This document shows positions 35,233 through 43,481 of a DNA stretch of 64,000 nucleotides, piece after piece. The notes beneath the pieces are model-generated. The model made no database searches. It was not told the DNA's origin and saw only the letters and a list, made by a program, of their open reading frames with translations. Position 1 is the stretch's first letter, and each line of letters opens with the position of its first letter. A program made the position numbers and the translations under genes. The DNA is from Actinomycetaceae bacterium (GTDB lineage: Bacteria > Actinomycetota > Actinomycetes > Actinomycetales > Actinomycetaceae): NCBI GenBank assembly GCA_030532245.1, contig JAUNLN010000008.1:1-64000 (forward strand). Reading direction: 5' to 3'.

Positions 35233-35871
35233 ATGCTTGATCCTTCTGTTTTTGCTTGGATGTCGAAGAACCCTGCGCCCGTGTTGACGTGGTATACGAG
35301 TGAGGGTCGCCTTGAGTTTACTGGGCCTGTGATGGTTCGTTGGATTGCGAAGACCGCGAATTATGTGGTGGAGATGTTTGGTGAGGAGGCGGCTGTAGCG
35401 CTGGGGCTGCCTGCTTCGTGGCGCACGTTGGTGTGGGCGACGGGGGCGGCTTTTGCGGGTGCTTCTGTCTCAGTTTCTGATAATTCGGATTTGAGTGTTG
35501 CGGATCTTTTTGTGACTGCGGATGAGGATGCCGCGTCGCGCGCTGCCAGTGAGGATCCGGGTCTTGTGGTTTTGCTTCAGGATTTGGGGATGATGTCGTT
35601 TGGTTGGGCGGGTGATTTGCCGAGCGGTGTTGAGGACGCGATTTTTGAGGTGAATATCCAGCCTGATTCTTTGGTGGTGGATGTTGTGCCCGCGTCTCTT
35701 CCGATTGGTGAGGAGGTGCCCGCACCCGCGCAGGCTGAGGGCACCGAGGTTATTGTGGGCTCGCCCTACATGGGTAGGGTTTGGCAGGCGTGGAGTGAGG
35801 GCCGGGCGGTTGTTTGGATTGAGGAGGGTCTAGATGTTGACCGGATCCTCAGCCAGGAGCAGCTGGTTTAA
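35233..35871 (+). CDS. TIGR03089 family protein (AMP-binding-like)
   Basis: A 212-residue actinobacterial protein resembling a shortened N-terminal lobe of AMP-dependent synthetases: PVLTWYTSEGRLEFTGPVMVRWIAKTANYVV, then ASWRTLVWATGAAFAGASV. No ATP-binding P-loop of full ligases is visible, so it is not expected to adenylate by itself. It occurs beside LCP and glycosyltransferase genes in mycobacteria (I recall Rv3268). It is divergent from whiB and convergent with the tandem GT2 gene. Function unknown. Confidence 0.85.
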   Translation: MLDPSVFAWMSKNPAPVLTWYTSEGRLEFTGPVMVRWIAKTANYVVEMFGEEAAVALGLPASWRTLVWATGAAFAGASVSVSDNSDLSVADLFVTADEDAASRAASEDPGLVVLLQDLGMMSFGWAGDLPSGVEDAIFEVNIQPDSLVVDVVPASLPIGEEVPAPAQAEGTEVIVGSPYMGRVWQAWSEGRAVVWIEEGLDVDRILSQEQLV

Positions 35872-35875
35872 CCGC

Positions 35876-37666
35876 TTACCCTTGTTTGAACCAGGAGAGC
35901 GCGCCGACGCCTTGGTACATGGCTTTTCGTACGGGTGTAGGGATTACACGGTAGCCGGCTCGCACAACGATGTTGCGTGCGAATTCGCCTGGCGTGGTGA
36001 ATCCGATGGCTCTCATGTTTTTCTGGAGTTCAAGCTCGGAGCGCAGCAGGTCGAGCCCGCCTCTGCGCGTGTATGCGCCTGCGCCTACGCGGTAGGCGAC
36101 GAGCGGTTCGGCGAGGTTCGCGGTGCGCGCGCCGGTGGCGATCATGCGTGCGAAGAGCCAGTAGTCTTCCATGCGTTCGAGGTGCTGGTAGCCGCCGGCT
36201 CGCTCGAGGGCACTGCGTCTCATGACGACGCTCGGGTGGTTGAACGGGTCGCGGAATCTTGCGGTTCTTGCGATCTGCGCGTGACTCGTGGGGAGTACGC
36301 GGATGATGCCCCACTGCGTTTCGTCGTCTTCGAATTCGGCGATTGCGGAGCCGACGAGGTCGCGCCCGGTCATGAGCGGCAGTTGGCGTTCGAAGCGCTG
36401 CGGTAGCGAGACGTCGTCGGAGTCTGCGCGCGCGATTACGTCGTATTTAACGTGTTCCAAACCCGCCTGGAGCGCACGTGCGAGGCCCTGGTTTTCTTGG
36501 AGGCGCACGACGTCAACCGACTGCCCCGCGATTGTGGAGGCTTCGTCAACCGCTTCTTGTAGGGCGGGCGGTACGGGCCCGTCTTGTACGAGTACGATTT
36601 GGTTTGGTTTGAGGGTTTGTTCGCGCGTGATGGAGATGAGGGCTCGCTCGAACTGTGCCGGGTCGTCGCCTTTGTAGACGGAGGTGAGCACGGCGAACGG
36701 CTCGAGTTCGCCGGCGTGTACGCGCGGAGTGGAGGCGGCGAGCACGTCGCCCGCGACGGGCGTGTCGGCGAGCACTTCGGCGGTTGGCTTCGGGGCGAGT
36801 GAGGATTGTTTGATGCCCTCCCCCGCGTAGCCGATGAGTGCTTGCGGGTCGGCGGAGTTTTTGATGGTGAGCGCCCAGCGCAACACGGATTTGCCGCCGT
36901 AGAGTACTTTTTCGACGGGGTTCAGGGCGCTAGAGCGCGTGTACATCCACAGTTTGTTGCGTACTTCGTTGACGAATCGCGGGCCGGGGTCGGCTGAGGA
37001 GTCGCCAAATTTTTTGGTTTTGTGTACGACCACCGAAGCGGGCACGTACAGCCCGATGCGCCGGCGCAGGAGTCGCGCGGTGTATTCGAAGTCGTCGTTC
37101 CATAGGAAGTAGGCGGCTTGGGGTAGGCCGTCGGCGTCGATTGCGCGCCTGTCGATCATGATTGATACGAAGGAGGCGGTGCGGATCGGGATTGCGCCGA
37201 TTTCTTCGGCGTGCTTTGCAAGTGTCGGGTCGAGGAGGGGGCGCCTGCGCGGCCGGTTCATGGGGTGTTCGCGCCCGTCGGTCCAGATGGCTTTGGAGGC
37301 GAGGATGGCGGGCTGGCCGGGGTATTGTTCGGCCGCGTCGAGGAGGGCCTCTAGGGCGGTTTCGGTGGGGACGGTGTCGTCGTCCATGATCCACACGTAG
37401 TCGGCGTTCCAGTGGTTGACGGCGCGCGCGATGCCTGCGGCGAAGCCTCCTGCGCCTCCGAGGTTTTGGGGCATGGTGAGTACTTCGCTCACGGCCTGGT
37501 GTGCGCGAGCGATGGCAGCGGAGTTGTCGGTGGAGGCGTTGTCGATGACCACTACGGCTTGTGGCGGGCGTGTTTGGGTGGCGAGGCCGTCTAGGGTTTG
37601 GACCATGAGGTCTTGGCGGTTCCATGCCACTACGACCGCTACGACGCGGGGGTTGGTGGTTTGCAA
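35876..37666 (-). CDS. Tandem-domain GT2 glycosyltransferase (two catalytic domains)
   Basis: A 596-residue protein with two family 2 domains. The first (residues 5-290; VVVIDNASTDNS, metal motif MDDD at 94-97, FLWNDDFEYTARLLRRR) resembles GlfT/rhamnosyltransferase-like enzymes. The second (about 318-560; VLTSVYKGDDPAQFERALISI, metal motif DSDD at 415-418, RMEDYWLFARMI) resembles AmsE/WcaA-type transferases. Both acidic motifs are intact, so one protein may add two successive sugars. TTG start with AAGGAG 4 bases upstream. It is the most downstream gene of a run with the DUF6541 gene and the dehydrogenase. Confidence 0.88.
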   Translation of the reverse strand: MQTTNPRVVAVVVAWNRQDLMVQTLDGLATQTRPPQAVVVIDNASTDNSAAIARAHQAVSEVLTMPQNLGGAGGFAAGIARAVNHWNADYVWIMDDDTVPTETALEALLDAAEQYPGQPAILASKAIWTDGREHPMNRPRRRPLLDPTLAKHAEEIGAIPIRTASFVSIMIDRRAIDADGLPQAAYFLWNDDFEYTARLLRRRIGLYVPASVVVHKTKKFGDSSADPGPRFVNEVRNKLWMYTRSSALNPVEKVLYGGKSVLRWALTIKNSADPQALIGYAGEGIKQSSLAPKPTAEVLADTPVAGDVLAASTPRVHAGELEPFAVLTSVYKGDDPAQFERALISITREQTLKPNQIVLVQDGPVPPALQEAVDEASTIAGQSVDVVRLQENQGLARALQAGLEHVKYDVIARADSDDVSLPQRFERQLPLMTGRDLVGSAIAEFEDDETQWGIIRVLPTSHAQIARTARFRDPFNHPSVVMRRSALERAGGYQHLERMEDYWLFARMIATGARTANLAEPLVAYRVGAGAYTRRGGLDLLRSELELQKNMRAIGFTTPGEFARNIVVRAGYRVIPTPVRKAMYQGVGALSWFKQG

Positions 37667-37689
37667 GGCGCTCCTTAACTAGGGTCTCG

Positions 37690-39711
37690 CTACTTCGCGG
37701 GGAAGTCGCAGGTGGTGATCTCGTATAGGGCGGCGCTTCCACCGCTTGCCACTAGCTTAAACGCATCGGTTTGCGTTCCGGCCTTTTCGAACCCTCCGTA
37801 TTGTTTGCCTACGGGTGCTTCGGGCCAGAAAATGATTTCATCGGTGTAGAAGTAGCGGACGTTATTTCTTGCCAAGACTGCACACATGTCTTCGCTTGAG
37901 TCAACGACGGAATCGAACCGCTCGGCGATCTTTGTGTAATCGCCACCCCAGCTGCCGTTGATGTGGCGATGACTTACGTCAAGACCCGTCAGGGCGTAAA
38001 TGAAAGTGGCACCCGTGCGCGGGTCCCCAACGATTACGTCTCCCTTTTCAACATATTGAGGGAGTGTCTCGATGAATTCGAGTTCTTCAGGGCTAACGAG
38101 CGCGTTGAATCCAGACTTGTCGCTGTACACGTAGTTAATTCGAAGCTGATCGACTGAGGCGTTGTAGCCGACGAACTTGGTACCGACGACGAGGACGACC
38201 ACGAACAGACCGACCATTGAGGTGCGGAGGTTCTTCTTCGCTTTGTCTCCTCCGAATGCTCGCATGACGAGTTCGAATACGCCCCAGGCGCCGAGCCCTG
38301 CGATCACTGCACCAAACAGTGGAGTAACTGCGCCTAGGCGTGCGGGGTCGGCGTACCAGAGGCTGAGTACTTTGTATCCGGGTAGTGCCACGATCGCGGA
38401 GTTTACGAATAGGTAGCTGGCTGCCGCGTAGGTGAAGGCGAGCCACCTGGTTCGTGGGATCCAAAGGGCGAGCGCGATGCCGATCAGAGTGAGGATGCCG
38501 AGCAGCCAGTCAAGCTCGGGGTCACCATACCCAACTTGCGGTAATTGTGATTCAAAGATGACGCCGAACACTTCCCGGAAGAAGCTACCTACTGGTTCTC
38601 TAGCCCATCCTCTAACGTTGTTTATCGCTGGATGCCTTGCCGCTACGACTGCGAAGGCGAGTAGTGCTATGCCAGTTGCGATGAGGGAGGCAACCTGTCC
38701 CCTACTGAGTTTGAAAGTGCGGGCGATGAGGCGGATGACCATGTCGAGGAATAGCATGCCCGCGGCTAGGAGCGCGACGAGGAACCCGGTGGGGTGAGCG
38801 ACGCCGATACCGAGTGCGCCGAGGCCTCCGATTACGAGTGTTTTGAACCCAATGGCGCGCTCGTTGGTGCGCCCGAACCAGTCCGCCAGAGCAATCACGA
38901 TTAGCGGCACGAATGCGTATGAGTACACTGTTGGCCACAGCACTCCGTAGGAGGCTGGCCTTTCGGGGAATGAGGTGAAGGAGGCGGCGAGGATCGCGGT
39001 GAGGATAGGCATTGCCGTGCTCTTCGGCATGATGATTGAGCTGAGGAATGCCGCTGCGAGTGGCCATAGTAGCGCGGATACGACGATCACCACGGCGTTG
39101 GTTGCAACGATTACGTTGTCCGTAACCGTGAGTGCAACGAGGTCGTGGAATCCGGCCGGGTAGAAGCCTCCCTTTGTAGCGTCTGCTTCCGGTAGTGAGG
39201 TTGCAACCGCGCTCAGATTGAGTGTGGATCCGTTCCCTGTTTCTAGTATCCATCTGACCGCTGAGAGATGGAACATTGCGTCCCAAGTTTGGTTGGGAAA
39301 CTCGGGTTTCCCTATGGCCTGCATGGATGCGGCGACCGCGAAGGGTGCAGTAACTAGCGTGCCGACCAGTGCGGGCCAGACTTTGGGATCTGCTCCAGCT
39401 CGTTCCTCACCATACGATGCTCTTGCATGCCAACGTCCTCTGATCTCCCTGTTGAGGAGGTTGATCGCGAGCATGCCGATAGTGGCAACAGCGGCCGCTG
39501 CAAGGTAGAGGCCCCAACCCCAGTTAACGCCGATGCGGGGTCCGGTGATTGCTGCGAGGCTGATTACTCCGATGGAGGCAAGTGGCGCGAATACTACGGT
39601 TCGCCATTTGCCGACGCCAAGTGCGGATGTAATGACGAGACCCGGCCCCCACAGTGCGATGATCGCGAGGAGGGCCGGGAGTAGAGCTGGAGTCCAGTCC
39701 GAGAAGTTCAC
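37690..39711 (-). CDS. DUF6541 multi-pass membrane protein, copy 1
   Basis: A 673-residue integral membrane protein with about a dozen hydrophobic helices, an extracytoplasmic loop containing FPNQTWDAMFHLSAVRWILETGN and a C-terminal soluble domain with VGDPRTGATFIYALTGLDVSHRHING. The layout resembles membrane-embedded GT-C-type glycosyltransferases, and the family (DUF6541) is actinobacterial and uncharacterised. A paralogue is encoded at 43482-45533. GTG start, 3 bases after the dehydrogenase stop. Confidence 0.8.
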   Translation of the reverse strand: MNFSDWTPALLPALLAIIALWGPGLVITSALGVGKWRTVVFAPLASIGVISLAAITGPRIGVNWGWGLYLAAAAVATIGMLAINLLNREIRGRWHARASYGEERAGADPKVWPALVGTLVTAPFAVAASMQAIGKPEFPNQTWDAMFHLSAVRWILETGNGSTLNLSAVATSLPEADATKGGFYPAGFHDLVALTVTDNVIVATNAVVIVVSALLWPLAAAFLSSIIMPKSTAMPILTAILAASFTSFPERPASYGVLWPTVYSYAFVPLIVIALADWFGRTNERAIGFKTLVIGGLGALGIGVAHPTGFLVALLAAGMLFLDMVIRLIARTFKLSRGQVASLIATGIALLAFAVVAARHPAINNVRGWAREPVGSFFREVFGVIFESQLPQVGYGDPELDWLLGILTLIGIALALWIPRTRWLAFTYAAASYLFVNSAIVALPGYKVLSLWYADPARLGAVTPLFGAVIAGLGAWGVFELVMRAFGGDKAKKNLRTSMVGLFVVVLVVGTKFVGYNASVDQLRINYVYSDKSGFNALVSPEELEFIETLPQYVEKGDVIVGDPRTGATFIYALTGLDVSHRHINGSWGGDYTKIAERFDSVVDSSEDMCAVLARNNVRYFYTDEIIFWPEAPVGKQYGGFEKAGTQTDAFKLVASGGSAALYEITTCDFPAK

Positions 39712-39714
39712 GGT

Positions 39715-41013
39715 TTAGCCTTGGGCGTCACCGATTACGAAGCGCGGGGTGCCCTTCCACAGCTCGGGGTCGGTCACGCGGCGACCATCAAACAGGAGCT
39801 TCACGCCGGGGAAGTCCGCCGGCTTGACGGTCTTGTATTCGGGGTGGTCTGCCTGAACGATGATGGCGTCTACCTTCTCACCGTAGTGGTACGCGTCCCA
39901 ACCGAATTTGGCGAGCTCTTCGTCGCTGTACATCGGGTCGTGAACGGTGACCTTCGCGCCGCGCTTCTTTAGTTCGTCGACGGTTGCGAATACGCCGGAG
40001 AACGCGGTTTCCTTCACCTTGCCTCGGTAGGAGGCGCCGAGCACGACGATCTTGAGATCCTTGAGGTCGCCGAGTACGCCTTCGACACGCTTGACCGAGT
40101 ATTCGGGCATGGAGGCATTGAAGGTACGGGCAGTGCGGACGATGGAGGCGTCCGGGTCGGTGGATAGGTAGAGGCGCGGGTAGACGGGGATGCAGTGGCC
40201 GCCAACGGCGATGCCGGGGCGGTGGATATGCGAGTAGGGCTGCGAGTTGGAGGCGTCAATGACGCGCTGCACGTCGATGCCTCGCTGGTCTGCGAATACT
40301 GCGAACTGGTTGGCGAGGCCGATGTTGACGTCGCGGTACGTGGTTTCGGCGAGTTTCGCCATTTCTGCAGCTTCTGCGGAACCCATGTCCCAGACACCGT
40401 TTTCGCGCGGGAGGTCGGGACGCTCGTCGAACTGGAGAACTGCTTCGTAGAATTCGATGGCTGCTTTGGTGCCAGCTTCGGTGAGGCCACCGACGAGTTT
40501 GGGGTAGCGGCGGAGGTCTTCGAAGACGCGGCCGGTGAGTACGCGTTCGGGTGAGAACACGAGGTGGAAGTCTTCACCTTCTTTGAGGCCGGAGATTTCT
40601 TCGATCATGGGCTTCCAGCGGTCACGGGTGGTTCCGACGGGGAGCGTGGTCTCGTACGAGACGAGGGTTCCGGGCGTGAGGTTTTCTGCGAGCGACTTGG
40701 TTGCGGCGTCCATCCAACCGAAGTCGGGTTCCCAGGTTTCGTCGTTGACGAAGAGGGGTACGACGAGTACTACAGCGTCGGCGCCCGGGATTGCTTCGGA
40801 GTAGTCGGTGGTGGCTTTGAGGGCACCGGCCGGTACGAGCTTTGAGAGCTTTTCTTGCAAGTGTGCTTCGCCGGGGAAGGGTTCTTTGGCGTTGTTGATC
40901 ATTTCAACGGTGTTTTCGTTTACGTCAACGCCGATTACTTCGTGGCCGGAATCGGCAAACTGTACCGCGAGCGGCAGGCCGATCTTTCCCATGGCGACTA
41001 CTGCAATACGCAT
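39715..41013 (-). CDS. UDP-N-acetyl-hexosamine 6-dehydrogenase (WbpA/WecC family)
   Basis: A 432-residue NAD-dependent dehydrogenase that oxidises C6 of a UDP-sugar to the uronic acid. N-terminal Rossmann motif VVAMGKIGLPLA, ETTLPVGTT, FSPERVLTG, Lys220 (MAKLAE), and catalytic Cys274 in GGHCIPVYP are all present. The His-rich block before VGGHCIP favours the UDP-GlcNAc/UDP-ManNAc subgroup over UDP-glucose. With the wbpB/E/D-like operon at 48.4-51.1 kb it would complete four steps of the 2,3-diacetamido uronic acid pathway. ATG 41013 has GGAG 6 bases upstream; an ATG four codons earlier has none. Confidence 0.9.
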   Translation of the reverse strand: MRIAVVAMGKIGLPLAVQFADSGHEVIGVDVNENTVEMINNAKEPFPGEAHLQEKLSKLVPAGALKATTDYSEAIPGADAVVLVVPLFVNDETWEPDFGWMDAATKSLAENLTPGTLVSYETTLPVGTTRDRWKPMIEEISGLKEGEDFHLVFSPERVLTGRVFEDLRRYPKLVGGLTEAGTKAAIEFYEAVLQFDERPDLPRENGVWDMGSAEAAEMAKLAETTYRDVNIGLANQFAVFADQRGIDVQRVIDASNSQPYSHIHRPGIAVGGHCIPVYPRLYLSTDPDASIVRTARTFNASMPEYSVKRVEGVLGDLKDLKIVVLGASYRGKVKETAFSGVFATVDELKKRGAKVTVHDPMYSDEELAKFGWDAYHYGEKVDAIIVQADHPEYKTVKPADFPGVKLLFDGRRVTDPELWKGTPRFVIGDAQG

Positions 41014-41107
41014 GCGCTTCTCCATTTCAACGATTTGTTGCTTAGAATCGCCCTTAGTTTAGCACCGGCGATAGTTTTCCTAGGCGGGCAACGCTATTAG
41101 CTGAAAC

Positions 41108-42250
41108 TCATTCGATGAATCCCAGTACAGTACTAGCTACATCGTGTGCGGACCGCTTCACGGATCTATTTTGCTCGACCCAGGCGGTTAACCTTTCCGA
41201 GCCATGCGCACCCTCTTGCTCGGCTTGTTGGGCAACTCTCACCATCGCCTCAGCAATAACATCCACATCAAAAGTGGAGACTGCGCCGAGATCGTTTTCT
41301 CGAATATCCCTCGCAGCTTCACCGCCCCCTACGTAGACCACCGGAGTGCCCTGCGACAGGCAGGCAAGTATCTTCGTTGGATACGCGTAGTCGTAAATAC
41401 CTTCACGTAGAGAGGCTAAACCGACAGTCGCGTAGCGATACCAATCTTTAGCTTCATCCGGGGAGACTGCAGGTACGAAAGTGGCCTGCTCACCCATATC
41501 ACGCGCTAAATCCTGCAAGTCATCCCAAGCTGCGCCTTGCCCCAAAAAGACGAGGTGTGAGTTTGGGATAGTTTCGCGTACTTGAGGCATCGCCTTAATG
41601 AATCTGTCCGCTCCCAGCCAGGGAGCCACGTTACCCGCGTATAGAAAGATCACTTCCTTATCTGCATAATGCTCTGGCTTTTGCATTGCACCGGGGCTCG
41701 TGTCGATGCCATTTGGAACTGTATTTACACGTTTTGCACCCAATTCATGTGCTCGTTTGGCTACTCCATCGGTAACTGCTACCACTCCCGCAGCCCCGGA
41801 AATTGCAAAGCGTTCCATCGCACGAACAGTCCTAATGACTGGCTCCGGGGCACCCGTTCCCTCCGCTGCATCCGAGACGATATCCCCAGCAAAATACACG
41901 TAGGGAGTACGCTTTATGGTGCAGGCCAGACGAGTGACTACACCAGTTGTTGGAGGCGGCTCGCAAATGACCCCTTCACCTAGATCCGTGAATAACATGC
42001 GGAAAAACAACGGGATATCAAACGACATGTACTGGAGGTAGCCACGTACTGCTCCCGTGGAATCTCGCAAGACTGGGAAACGGCGTATATATACATTCTT
42101 AATTGTCGGGGGCTCTGCTTTAAACCGCGAGGTCAAGACCTTCGTTCGAATTCCTCGGTGTTCGCCGAATTCTCTTGCCAAAGCTCCTAGACGCAAGGCA
42201 GCGGCAGCGGGCTCAGGCAGGAAAAGCCTGGTCGCCAAAGTCAACATCAT
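41108..42250 (-). CDS. Glycosyltransferase family 4, copy A
   Basis: A 380-residue GT-B enzyme. The C-terminal half carries FLYAGNVAPWLGADRFIKAM, FLGQGAAWDDL and the donor-site stretch GLASLREGIYDYAYPTKILACLSQGTPVVY, where the usual E-x7-E motif is loosely kept. It starts about 10 bases after the neighbouring GT4 gene and has no hydrophobic anchor, so it acts at the cytoplasmic face on a lipid-linked acceptor. Base composition is lower in GC than the flanks. Sugar specificity cannot be read. Confidence 0.82.
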   Translation of the reverse strand: MMLTLATRLFLPEPAAAALRLGALAREFGEHRGIRTKVLTSRFKAEPPTIKNVYIRRFPVLRDSTGAVRGYLQYMSFDIPLFFRMLFTDLGEGVICEPPPTTGVVTRLACTIKRTPYVYFAGDIVSDAAEGTGAPEPVIRTVRAMERFAISGAAGVVAVTDGVAKRAHELGAKRVNTVPNGIDTSPGAMQKPEHYADKEVIFLYAGNVAPWLGADRFIKAMPQVRETIPNSHLVFLGQGAAWDDLQDLARDMGEQATFVPAVSPDEAKDWYRYATVGLASLREGIYDYAYPTKILACLSQGTPVVYVGGGEAARDIRENDLGAVSTFDVDVIAEAMVRVAQQAEQEGAHGSERLTAWVEQNRSVKRSAHDVASTVLGFIE

Positions 42251-42261
42251 CGCAATGAACC

Positions 42262-43416
42262 CTAACCTTGCTCAATCTTCAGTAGCCGACGGAGGATATC
42301 GCGTCCAACTTCTGATTCCTTCTCAAAGTTCAGGTCTGTAGCCGCGCGCGCAGAGTTTTCCTTCATCCTGCGAATGTCTTCTGGAGTTAGATTTTTGAGT
42401 GATTCCACTATGTCGGAATGTTCAAAACTGTCTGAAATAATTCCATTTTCATACTGCTTTAGAACATTTACCATTTCGATGGTAGGCCCTACAGCAAGCG
42501 CCAAACGGGCCTGAATGAAGTCAAAAAGCTTGTTGGGCAGAGTTAGTCTTGCATTAGTGTTAAATGGAGGAATCCAGAAGACACCGAGATCGTACTGGTT
42601 AAGGGTCGCTGGCAATTGATCAGGAGTCACCGGATCGTGGAAAGTTACATTCGGTGCGCCTGCCGCTCGATCCTTTAACTCTGCAAGATATTTGCCCCCA
42701 TCGTTCGCAGGAATCAAGTAGAGGTCAAGTGAGAAATTGTCTTGCAGACTTTTCGCTACATCGATTGTTGCTTCAAGGTTACGCCCGTAGACAGCACCCC
42801 CTGAATGAACCATCCTGATTTTGTCGCCAGCGGTTTCAGACGGCTCAAGCTCAGCGTAACGCGGTGTGTTCCTCATGAGCTTTGGCTTCACGCCAAAATG
42901 CTGTTCATAGAGCTCCGCGATCTGGTCTCCTACTGTTGTTGCCTCGGCGACCTGCGGCAGATACTTCTTACAAACATGCTTCATTAGAGGTGCTACTAGA
43001 AGCCGCCAAGAAAGAACATGGGTGCGTTCCTCAGGTGCCCATTCGTGAAGGTCAGCCCACACTGGTGCACCGTTGTTGACAGCGAATGCTAGAGGAAGAG
43101 CCCGCGCATCGTTTGAAATCACGATGTCAAAGTGCTGGCCTTTTAATTTCGCAAGCGCATACTTCGCTCCGGGAGCCCGAAGTTCTGCGAAATCCAGGGC
43201 TCTAACCCCTAAAGCTAACACGCCCAGAGGTGTCTGTGGCAGAGACGGCCTATCGGCAGGTATCGAGATGTGGTGAGTGGCGTCCGTAGGCTTCTCCCCG
43301 TAGCCAACCGTCGTCACGGCACCAAACTCTTTTACAACCGAGAGTTGGCGCAGGACCCTAGCGTCCTTGTGGATGTCCGAAAATGAAATGAGTAGGATTT
43401 CTGGTCTGTTCACCAT
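42262..43416 (-). CDS. Glycosyltransferase family 4, copy B
   Basis: A 384-residue GT-B protein. LLISFSDIHKDARVLRQL opens the acceptor domain; APVWADLHEWAPEERTHV lies in the inter-domain region; the donor half has RMVHSGGAVYGRNLEATIDVAKSL and FWIPPFNTNARLTLPNKLFDFIQARLALAVG. This resembles GT4-like enzymes that start with SDIHKDAR in actinobacterial capsule loci. No membrane helix. Low-GC segment; likely transferred with its neighbours. Confidence 0.8.
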   Translation of the reverse strand: MVNRPEILLISFSDIHKDARVLRQLSVVKEFGAVTTVGYGEKPTDATHHISIPADRPSLPQTPLGVLALGVRALDFAELRAPGAKYALAKLKGQHFDIVISNDARALPLAFAVNNGAPVWADLHEWAPEERTHVLSWRLLVAPLMKHVCKKYLPQVAEATTVGDQIAELYEQHFGVKPKLMRNTPRYAELEPSETAGDKIRMVHSGGAVYGRNLEATIDVAKSLQDNFSLDLYLIPANDGGKYLAELKDRAAGAPNVTFHDPVTPDQLPATLNQYDLGVFWIPPFNTNARLTLPNKLFDFIQARLALAVGPTIEMVNVLKQYENGIISDSFEHSDIVESLKNLTPEDIRRMKENSARAATDLNFEKESEVGRDILRRLLKIEQG

Positions 43417-43481
43417 AGTAAGAGCTTACGCTAACTCCGTATGGAGCTATTAATGTTTCATTTGTGTTGGGAAAGAGGCGG

